Positions 18,071 to 24,637 of a stretch of 64,000 nucleotides of DNA are shown piece by piece. The notes beneath the pieces are model-generated. The model ran no database searches and had not been told where the DNA came from. It saw nothing but the letters and a program-made list of their open reading frames with translations. Position numbers and translations under genes: made by a program. Positions within the stretch are counted from its first letter, which is position 1. Every line of letters begins with the position of its first letter. Location: NCBI RefSeq assembly GCF_021462265.1, contig NZ_JAJONF010000002.1:310001-374000 (forward strand). Direction: 5' to 3'. Source of the stretch: Streptomyces shenzhenensis (lineage in GTDB: Bacteria; Actinomycetota; Actinomycetes; Streptomycetales; Streptomycetaceae).

Positions 18071-18652
18071 TCAGCTGGTCTGGTGGCCCCACCGGGGTCC
18101 CACGAGCTCCCACTGCCTGTCCCACTCGTCGATGCGCCGCCGGTCGAGCCGCCGCCGGGCGACCGCGCCTCCCGCGAACACCGCACCGCCGAGAGCGGCC
18201 GCCGCGGCCGCGCCCAGGAAGCCCGCCTCGATCGCGGCTTCCGCGGGGCCCGGCGGCGCCGGGGTCAGACGGCCATGGCCGTCGTGCCAGACCGTGACCC
18301 CGGACCCTGCCTCGAGGCCGGCGTCCACCAGGGTCCGGCCGGTGTGCGTCCGGCCGTCGGACGTGGTCCAGCGCACCGTCGTCGAACGGCGCTCGGTCGT
18401 CGTGCCGATCGCCGGGGCGGTGTGCGGGACGTCGTCGAGGAGCACGGCGCGGACGGACTGCCGTTCGGCTCGCTGCTGCGCGAACACCTCGTCCGCGGCA
18501 TGGGCCGTCACCAGCCCGGTGACGGTACCGCCCGCGGCGAAGACCGCCCACACGGCCAGCACGATCCAGGACTCCACGATGTCGTCGTGGCGCCGCAGCG
18601 GGTTGCTCCGCCACCGCCACAGCCACTTCCTCGCGTACTTGCCACTGGGCAT
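18071..18652 (-). CDS. Rv1733c-like two-helix membrane protein (copy 1)
   Basis: Start at 18652 (MPSGKYARKW) follows GGAGGAGG. The 193-residue protein has a basic N-terminus (KWLWRWRSNPLRR), a first membrane helix (about 30-55; ESWIVLAVWAVFAAGGTVTGLV), a ~90-residue outer loop and a second helix near 150-175, then an RRRLDRRRIDEWDRQW tail. This layout matches Rv1733c, a DosR-regulon membrane protein of unknown function in M. tuberculosis. A paralogue of exactly the same length lies at 53507-54088. The 319 bases between this gene and the start of the sensor phosphatase (17752-18070) show no gene and no palindromic box. Confidence 0.75.
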   Translation of the reverse strand: MPSGKYARKWLWRWRSNPLRRHDDIVESWIVLAVWAVFAAGGTVTGLVTAHAADEVFAQQRAERQSVRAVLLDDVPHTAPAIGTTTERRSTTVRWTTSDGRTHTGRTLVDAGLEAGSGVTVWHDGHGRLTPAPPGPAEAAIEAGFLGAAAAAALGGAVFAGGAVARRRLDRRRIDEWDRQWELVGPRWGHQTS

Positions 18653-18722
18653 CGGTCCGCACCTCCTCCAGGTCGTCGTGGTGACATCCATGAAGGTGAC
18701 AGGCCGCCCGGTGGCCGGGCAT

Positions 18723-18758
18723 GAGCCGAACAGGGGCGGTCACAGGGCCACTTGGCAC
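18723..18758 (-). promoter_or_regulatory. Palindromic box pair upstream of Rv1733c-like gene 1
   Basis: GAGCCG-AA-CAGGGG (18723-18736) and GGGCCA-CT-TGGCAC (18745-18758), centres 22 bases apart, lie 71 bases before the start. Both are imperfect, but the paralogous gene at 54088 has the same arrangement with the same 22-base spacing. Confidence 0.5.
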
Positions 18759-18809
18759 CGGCGCCACGGCCTGACGGTGCGCGGCGGCACTCAACCGGCG
18801 ACCCCGTAC

Positions 18810-18847
18810 GGTCTGAACGGCCCTTGCTCCCTGGGGCCGTTCGGCGC
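18810..18847 (+). promoter_or_regulatory. Palindromic box pair upstream of usp at 18975
   Basis: GGTCTG-AA-CGGCCC (18810-18823) and GGGCCG-TT-CGGCGC (18834-18847), centres 24 bases apart. The pair faces the + strand stress gene across a divergent intergenic region that also holds the pair for the minus-strand membrane gene. Confidence 0.65.
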
Positions 18848-18974
18848 TTGCCCGGGTTCCATCGGCATCTGCTGCGGGCCGTGGCGTACGAGAAGCATCG
18901 TCCGAAGAATCCGCTGCGCGGTGTCGAGTGGCGCTGCCACCGCACCGCCTGCCGAGGGAAGGAGAGGTATGACC

Positions 18975-19805
18975 ATGACCCTGCGTCACATAGCCGTCGG
19001 TGTCGACGGTTCCCCGACCTCCGTGCGAGCCCTGGACCGGGCCGCGGCCGAGGCCGTCCGGCACGGCGTCACGCTGCGTGTGCTGTACGCGGTTCCCGAC
19101 CGCGACGAGGCCGAACCGGTCCTGGGCTACGCCGTCTCGCGCCTCAGCGAGCGGTGGCCGGGGCTGCCCGTCGAGACCGTCGCGGCCGAGGGGGGCGTGG
19201 TGCACGCCCTGGCGCGCGAGAGCGAGGGCGCCGCCCTCACCGTGGTGGGAACACGCGGCCTGGGCACGGTCGCGGGCTCGGCGTTCGGCTCGGTGAGCCT
19301 GCGGCTGGCCGCCCTGGTCCGCGGACCGCTCCTGGTCGTCCGCGGAGACCACCGCTGCGACGAGGACCGGCCCGTGCTGCTGGGCCTCGCCGGCGACTCG
19401 GACCTGCGGGCGGCGGAGTACGCCTTCCAGGAGGCCGAGCGGCGCGGTGTGAGCCTGCGCGTCCTGCATTCCTGGAGTCACCGGCACGTCACCCCCGAGC
19501 TGCCCTCCCTCACGGCGGTGCGCAGCCCCGGCCAGGAGCGGATGGTGCGGGAGAGCCTGGCCGAGGACGCCGTCACGCACTTCGCCCTCAGCCACCTGCG
19601 GGACCTGCATCCCGGGGTCGCCGTGGAGTCCCACACGGTCCGTGCGGCGCCCGCTCCGGCCCTGCTGACGGCGTCCGCGGAAGCCGCCGTGGTGGTCGTC
19701 GGCGCCCACCGCCGCACCGGTGTGTTCGGACCACGCCTCGGTCCGGTCACCCACCTGCTGTTGCACCGGTCGCACTGTCCCCTGATCGTCGTACCGGAGG
19801 GATGA
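18975..19805 (+). CDS. Tandem universal stress protein
   Basis: Two UspA domains make up this 276-residue protein: domain 1 starts RHIAVGVDGSPTSVRALDRA and ends TVVGTRGLGTV-AGSAFGSVSLRLAALVRGPLLVV; domain 2 ends VVVVGAHRRTGVFGPRLGPVTHLLLHRSHCPLIVVP. Both keep the G-x2-G-x9-G(S/T)-like ATP loop. The start at 18975 is preferred to the in-frame ATG at 18969 because AAGGAGAGG would otherwise sit too close. Its promoter region carries two palindromic boxes. Usp proteins bind ATP and support survival in growth arrest; most DosR-type regulons contain several. Confidence 0.9.
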   Translation: MTLRHIAVGVDGSPTSVRALDRAAAEAVRHGVTLRVLYAVPDRDEAEPVLGYAVSRLSERWPGLPVETVAAEGGVVHALARESEGAALTVVGTRGLGTVAGSAFGSVSLRLAALVRGPLLVVRGDHRCDEDRPVLLGLAGDSDLRAAEYAFQEAERRGVSLRVLHSWSHRHVTPELPSLTAVRSPGQERMVRESLAEDAVTHFALSHLRDLHPGVAVESHTVRAAPAPALLTASAEAAVVVVGAHRRTGVFGPRLGPVTHLLLHRSHCPLIVVPEG

Positions 19806-19838
19806 CGCCCCCGCGCACGGCTGACGGCCTTTCGCACA

Positions 19839-19880
19839 CGACCGGAGCGGCACCGCGGGGACGCGGTGCCGCTCCGGTCG
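19839..19880. terminator. Bidirectional hairpin terminator between usp and the HPF-like gene
   Basis: A perfect 19-bp inverted repeat (19839-19857 with 19862-19880) has a 4-base loop GGGA. It sits between the convergent ends of the + strand usp (stop 19805) and the - strand HPF-like gene (stop 19894), so it can end both transcripts. Confidence 0.85.
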
Positions 19881-19893
19881 TTCGACGTCGGTG

Positions 19894-20316
19894 TCAGGCC
19901 GGGCGGGAACCCTCGTCGGCGGTGCCGCCGTCCGTGCCGTGGGACTGCGGGCGTCCGCCGCGCCATGGCGGGGTCGCCGTCCGGCGTCCGTCGCTCCAGG
20001 CCTCGGCGGCCCGGTCCGTCTGGCGGCGCAGCCGGTCCTGGAGCCGGTCGACGGCCTCCGCGGCCGTCGCCTCCCCGGGCACCGTGACGACCACCTGGCG
20101 GCCGCCGATGTGCAGATCGGCCGTGGCCGACCACGGGTGGCCGGCGTGGTGGGCGACCGCTCGCAGGATGCGCACCTCGCCGCTGACGGCGGGCAGGCCC
20201 GGCCTGCTCAGCACGGCGTCGATCTTCGTCCGGGCGTACGCCAGGGTCTCCTCGTCGGCGGCGCCGTCGGAGCGCACCTCGACGGCGGGCGTCGTCCGGG
20301 CGTGGTTGGTGGTCAT
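19894..20316 (-). CDS. HPF/RaiA (S30AE)-like ribosome hibernation factor, short form
   Basis: Start at 20316 follows AAGGAGAA. The 140-residue protein resembles the S30AE domain: VEVRSDGAADEETLAYARTK (helix 1), then the strand segment GEVRILRAVAHHAGHPWSATADLHIGGRQVVVTVPG and a final helix ATAAEAVDRLQDRLRRQ. HPF proteins bind the 30S subunit and stall it as inactive particles; actinobacterial dormancy regulons use this for hypoxic ribosome protection. It lacks a long C-terminal dimerisation domain, having only a ~40-residue polar tail. It lies 20 bases after the flavohemoglobin gene, probably in the adhE-hmp operon. The family call is from pattern, not a search. Confidence 0.65.
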   Translation of the reverse strand: MTTNHARTTPAVEVRSDGAADEETLAYARTKIDAVLSRPGLPAVSGEVRILRAVAHHAGHPWSATADLHIGGRQVVVTVPGEATAAEAVDRLQDRLRRQTDRAAEAWSDGRRTATPPWRGGRPQSHGTDGGTADEGSRPA

Positions 20317-20336
20317 GCGGTTCTCCTTGAGTCGGT

Positions 20337-21551
20337 TCAGGCGGTGGTGTCCGGCAGCCACAGGTCGGGGCCGAACACCTCGTAACGGATGCGGCGGGCG
20401 GGCACGCCGGAGCGCAGCAGCTGCCCGCGTACGTCCCGCATGAAGGGGAGCGGGCCGCACAGGAACACCGTCGCGTTGTCGGGGAGTCCGGTGCGGCTCA
20501 GGTCCATCGGGCCGGTGCGGGCGTCGGGTTCCTCCGGTCCGGGGCGCTCGTACCAGAAGACGGCGCGGGCGCTCGGCAGCTGGGCGACGAGGTCGTGCGT
20601 CTCGGCGCGCAGGGCGTGCTCGGCGGGGGAGCGGTCGGCGTGCAGGACCAGGACCCGGCGGATCGAGCGGAGGCCGGCCAGGTGGGCGAGGATGCCGGTC
20701 ATGGGGGTGCAGCCGATGCCCGCCGAGACCAGGACGACGGGCGTGGTGGTGTCCACCGGGTCGTCGAGGAAGACGTCACCGAACGGCGCGGACAGCAGCA
20801 GCTCGTCGCCCTCGCGGACGGTGTCGAACAGCAGGCCGGAGACCTCCCCGTCCGGATCGCCGGCGTGCCCCGCGACCCGCTTCACGGTGATTCGCCGCAG
20901 TCCCTCCCCCGGGTCCGAGGAGAGGCTGTACTGGCGCAGCTGGTGCACCCCGTCCGCCAGGCACACGCGGACGCTGACGTACTGGCCCGCGCGGGCGCGC
21001 GGGATGCGTCCGCCGTCCGCCGGCCGAAGCAGGAAGGAGACGACGTCGGGGGTCTCGGTACGGCGTTCGACGACTGTCCAGGGCCGCCAGATCCCGCCGG
21101 GCTGGACGCCCGCGTCCTGGTAGAGGAGCGCCTCCCGGCTGATCAGGGCACCGGCCATGAGCCAGTACACCTCGTCCCAGGCGGCCGCCACCTCCGGGGT
21201 GACCGCGTCCCCGAGGACCTCGGCGATCGCGCCGAACAGGTACTTGTGCACGATCGTGTACTGGTCGTCGGTGACGCCGACGGCGGCATGCTTGTGCGCG
21301 ATCCGGGACAGCAGCTGGTCCGGCCGGGTCCCGGGGTTCTCCAGCAGCGCGCCGGCGAACGCGGCGATCGCACCGGCCAGCGCACGCCGCTGCTCCCCGC
21401 TCGCCTGGTTGCCGCGGTTGAACATGCCGTCGAGCAGCTCCGGCCGGTCATGGAACATCGTGGCGTAGAAACGGGTCGTGATCTCGTCGAGCGCTCCGGC
21501 CACGGCGGGCAGGGTGGCGCGTACCAGGGCGGCGGAATCCGCGGACAGCAT
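20337..21551 (-). CDS. hmp: Flavohemoglobin (nitric oxide dioxygenase)
   Basis: The 404-residue protein starts at 21551 (MLSADSAALV). The globin domain (1-140) has Y29 (B10), Q49 (E7 region) and the proximal His in AHKHAAVGV (H88). The FAD domain shows RQYSLSSDP and the NAD(P) domain shows VSAGIGCTPMTG and FLCGPLPFM. It converts NO and O2 to nitrate with NAD(P)H, and can act as a terminal reductase at low oxygen. It follows adhE by 96 bases and has no box of its own, so it is likely read from the adhE promoter. NO protection matters because NO inactivates Fe-S and radical enzymes such as PFL activase. Confidence 0.93.
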   Translation of the reverse strand: MLSADSAALVRATLPAVAGALDEITTRFYATMFHDRPELLDGMFNRGNQASGEQRRALAGAIAAFAGALLENPGTRPDQLLSRIAHKHAAVGVTDDQYTIVHKYLFGAIAEVLGDAVTPEVAAAWDEVYWLMAGALISREALLYQDAGVQPGGIWRPWTVVERRTETPDVVSFLLRPADGGRIPRARAGQYVSVRVCLADGVHQLRQYSLSSDPGEGLRRITVKRVAGHAGDPDGEVSGLLFDTVREGDELLLSAPFGDVFLDDPVDTTTPVVLVSAGIGCTPMTGILAHLAGLRSIRRVLVLHADRSPAEHALRAETHDLVAQLPSARAVFWYERPGPEEPDARTGPMDLSRTGLPDNATVFLCGPLPFMRDVRGQLLRSGVPARRIRYEVFGPDLWLPDTTA

Positions 21552-21647
21552 GGGGTCTCCCGGACGGGGTGGACGGTGGGAAGGAGGCGACGGCGTCGCC
21601 GTGGGGCGGTGCCCTGCGGACCGGCGGTCGGGCACCGCCGGGGCGGG

Positions 21648-24311
21648 CTACGAGCTGCGCCCGTAGTAGGCGGCCCGCATGAGCTGTTGCATGTCGTCGA
21701 GCATGGGCATCCGGGGATTGGCGGGCGCGCACTGGTCCTCGAAGGCGTTCAGGGCCTGCTGGGGCAGCGCGTCGAGGAAGGCCCGCTCGTCGACGGCGAG
21801 AGCCTGGAACGACGGCTCGATGCCCACGGCGTCCCGGAGCCGCTCCACGGCCTCGGCCAGCGACTCGACTCCCTCCGCCGGGGTGGCGGCCGGCAGGCCG
21901 AGGGTGCGGGCGATGTCCTGGAAGCGCTCGGGCGCACGGTAGTGCTCGTACTTCGGCCAGCCGGTGAGCTTCGTGGGGACGGTGCCGTTGTAGCGGATGA
22001 CGTGCGGCAGCAGGACCGCGTTGGTGCGGCCGTGCGCGATGCGGAAGGTGGCGCCGAGCGTGTGGGACATGGCGTGGACGATGCCGAGGAAGGCGTTGCC
22101 GAAGGCCATGCCGGCGATGGTGCCGGCGTTGTGCATCTTCTCCCGCGCCTCGGGCCGGTCCGCACGGTCGTTCACCGCCGCCTCGATGTTCTCGAAGATC
22201 AGCCGGATCGCGTGCAGGGCGAGGCCGTCGGTGAAGTCGTTGGCGTAGACGGACACGTACGCCTCGATGGCGTGGGTGAGGGCGTCGAAGCCGCTGTCGG
22301 CCGCCAGCGCCCGCGGGAGTCCGGTGGTGAGCAGCGGGTCGATGATGGCCACGCTGGGGGTGAGCGCGTAGTCGGCCAGCGGGTACTTCTTGCCGGTGGC
22401 CGGGTCGGAGATCACCGCGAAGGGGGTGACCTCGGCGCCCGTGCCCGACGTGGTGGGGACGCACACCAGGCGGGCGAGCTTGCCCAGCACGGGAAAACGG
22501 AAGGCGCGCTTTCGGATGTCGGAGAACTTGTGCCGCATGTCGGCGAAGTCGACGTCCTTGCCCTCGGCCTGCTGTTCGTACAGCAGCCACATCACCTTGG
22601 CGGCGTCCATCGGGGATCCGCCGCCCAGGGCGATGATGGTGTCCGGGCGGAAGTCGCCCATGAGACGGGCGCCGCGCCGGACGGAGTCGATGCTGGGTTC
22701 GGGTTCGACGTTGTCGATGACCTGGATGGTGACCGGATCCCGGCGCCGCCGCAGCACGCGCTCGACCCGGTCGACGAGGCCGAGGCGGGTCATCGTCGCG
22801 TCGGTGACGACGGTGACGCGGTGGACGTCCGGCATCGAGGTCAGGTAGCGGATGGACTGCGGCTCGAAGTAGATCTTCGGCGGGACCTTGAACCACTGGA
22901 GGTTGTTGCGGCGCGCGGAGACCCGCTTGACGTTCAGCAACTGGGCGGCGGAGACGTTGTTGGACACCGAGGTGCTGCCCCAGGAGCCGCAGCCGAGCGT
23001 CAGCGACGGCAGCAGGCTGTTGTAGATGCCGCCGATCGCGCCCTGCGAGGAAGGGGCGTTGACGATGATCCGGACCGTCTTCATACGACGGCCGTACGCC
23101 TCGGCCAGTTCGAGGTCCCCCGTGTGGATGACGGCGCTGTGGCCCTGCCCGTGGAAGGCGACCATGGCGGCGGCGAGGTCGAAGCCCTGCTCCGCGGAGC
23201 CGGCCCGCAGGACGGCGAGGACCGGGCAGAGCTTCTCACGGGTGAGCGGCTCCTGCGGCCCGACCTGCTCGGCCTCGACCAGGATGAGCGAGGTGTCCCG
23301 CGGTACGGAGAACCCGGCCTGCTCGGCGATCCACACCGGACTCTGCCCGACGGCCGCCGAGTTGACCTTGGGCTCGCAGCCCCCGCCCGCCGGCTCGCCG
23401 GCCGGGAACAGGAACGCCTCCAGCTTCGCCTTCTCCTCGGCGGTCGCCACGTAGGCGTGCAGCGTGCGGAATTCGGCGAGGACCCGGTCGTAGATCTCCT
23501 CGTCCAGGATGACGGCCTGTTCGGAGGCGCAGATCATGCCGTTGTCGAACGACTTGGACAGCACCAGGTCGTTCACGGCCCGGCGGATGTCGGCGCTGCG
23601 GTGGACGTAGGCGGGGACATTGCCCGCCCCCACGCCGAGCGCGGGCTTGCCGGCCGAGTACGCGGCCTTGACCATGGCGTTGCCGCCGGTGGCGAGGATC
23701 AGCGCGACGCCGGGATGGCGCATCAGCGCGCCGGTCGCCTCGACGGACGGCGTCTCGATCCACTGGACGCAGTGCTCCGGCGCGCCCGCGGCGACCGCCG
23801 CGTCGCGCACGACACGGGCCGCCTCCGCGCTGCAGTGCTGGGCGGCGGGGTGGAAGGCGAACACCACCGGGTTGCGGGTCTTCAACGCCATCAGGGCCTT
23901 GAAGACGGTGGTGGAGGTCGGGTTGGTGACCGGGGTGACCGCGCACACCACGCCGACCGGCTCGGCCACCTCGGTCATGTCGTCGATGTCGTCGCGGGCG
24001 ATGACACCGACCGTCTTCATCGGGCCCATGCTGTGCGTGACGTACTCGCAGGCGAACATGTTCTTGGCGGCCTTGTCCTCGAACACTCCGCGTCCGGTCT
24101 CCCGCACGGCGAGCCGCGCGAGCCCGGTGTGCTGGTCCAGGGCGGCGACCGAGGCCTTCTTCACGATGTGGTCGACCTGTTCCTGGTCGAGCTCCTCGTA
24201 GTCGGCGAGCGCCTTGAGCCCGTTCGTCACCAGGCGGTCCACCGCGATGGCGATGTCGGAGGGAGCTCCGGTGGGTCCGGTGCTCGCGCTGCGGTCGTCG
24301 TGGCGGGTCAT
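21648..24311 (-). CDS. adhE: Bifunctional acetaldehyde-CoA/alcohol dehydrogenase AdhE
   Basis: The 887-residue protein reduces acetyl-CoA to acetaldehyde and then ethanol, reoxidising two NADH. The N-terminal ALDH half (about 20-430) contains NGMICASEQAV with the catalytic Cys. The C-terminal Fe-dependent ADH half (about 460-880) has LGGGSPMDAAK and the metal ligands in DALTHAIEAYVS and GIVHAMSHTLGATFRIAHG. Full length, as in fermentative bacteria. Start at 24311 (MTRHDD). The 326 bases upstream hold a paired box (24473-24510) and the ppdK terminator. AdhE is a key fermentative NADH sink and complements the pflBA genes of the same island. Confidence 0.95.
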   Translation of the reverse strand: MTRHDDRSASTGPTGAPSDIAIAVDRLVTNGLKALADYEELDQEQVDHIVKKASVAALDQHTGLARLAVRETGRGVFEDKAAKNMFACEYVTHSMGPMKTVGVIARDDIDDMTEVAEPVGVVCAVTPVTNPTSTTVFKALMALKTRNPVVFAFHPAAQHCSAEAARVVRDAAVAAGAPEHCVQWIETPSVEATGALMRHPGVALILATGGNAMVKAAYSAGKPALGVGAGNVPAYVHRSADIRRAVNDLVLSKSFDNGMICASEQAVILDEEIYDRVLAEFRTLHAYVATAEEKAKLEAFLFPAGEPAGGGCEPKVNSAAVGQSPVWIAEQAGFSVPRDTSLILVEAEQVGPQEPLTREKLCPVLAVLRAGSAEQGFDLAAAMVAFHGQGHSAVIHTGDLELAEAYGRRMKTVRIIVNAPSSQGAIGGIYNSLLPSLTLGCGSWGSTSVSNNVSAAQLLNVKRVSARRNNLQWFKVPPKIYFEPQSIRYLTSMPDVHRVTVVTDATMTRLGLVDRVERVLRRRRDPVTIQVIDNVEPEPSIDSVRRGARLMGDFRPDTIIALGGGSPMDAAKVMWLLYEQQAEGKDVDFADMRHKFSDIRKRAFRFPVLGKLARLVCVPTTSGTGAEVTPFAVISDPATGKKYPLADYALTPSVAIIDPLLTTGLPRALAADSGFDALTHAIEAYVSVYANDFTDGLALHAIRLIFENIEAAVNDRADRPEAREKMHNAGTIAGMAFGNAFLGIVHAMSHTLGATFRIAHGRTNAVLLPHVIRYNGTVPTKLTGWPKYEHYRAPERFQDIARTLGLPAATPAEGVESLAEAVERLRDAVGIEPSFQALAVDERAFLDALPQQALNAFEDQCAPANPRMPMLDDMQQLMRAAYYGRSS

Positions 24312-24472
24312 GTCGGCAGGCCTCCGTCGTGGAGAGGGGCGGCGACCGCGCGAGCGGCAACCGCACGGGTGGCGGCGCGGGAGGGAGCGGCACCGCGGGG
24401 CCCGGGCACCGCTCCCACCAGCAGCTTCTCTCGTCAACTGCCGTGCACCCAGGTCCCGTTGGTCCTCATGAG

Positions 24473-24510
24473 GGACTGATCGGCCCCCGCTCGCGAGGGC
24501 CGATCAGTCC
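24473..24510 (-). promoter_or_regulatory. Mirror-image palindromic box pair upstream of adhE
   Basis: GGACTG-AT-CGGCCC (24473-24486) and GGGCCG-AT-CAGTCC (24497-24510) are exact reverse complements of each other, centres 24 bases apart, 162 bases before adhE. They could also form a 14-bp hairpin, but ppdK already has its own terminator nearer its stop, so I favour a regulatory site. Confidence 0.65.
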
Positions 24511-24596
24511 ACCGTCGTGTCCGTCGTGGTGTGCCCGGCGCACGGTCCGGCAGCTCGCCGTCACACACCGTCTGACGGCCAGTCAGATCTTGTCCG

Positions 24597-24632
24597 CGGG
24601 GCTCGGGCTCGGGGGCGCGAGCCCGGGCCCCG
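24597..24632 (-). terminator. Hairpin terminator after ppdK
   Basis: A 15-bp stem with a single mismatch (24597-24611 with 24618-24632) and a 6-base loop begins 5 bases after the ppdK stop codon on the minus strand. Confidence 0.7.
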
Positions 24633-24637
24633 CGCGC

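Noticed and set aside
15301..18186. Upstream extension of the sensor phosphatase by up to 145 residues
   Set aside because: The extension is Arg/Gly/Ser-rich without a ribosome site; MRDANPLGG at 17751 with GGTGA gives a natural start just before the first PAS domain.
24473..24510. Inverted repeat read as the terminator of ppdK
   Set aside because: A better hairpin (24597-24632) lies right after the ppdK stop; the repeat matches the island's regulatory palindrome and lies upstream of adhE.
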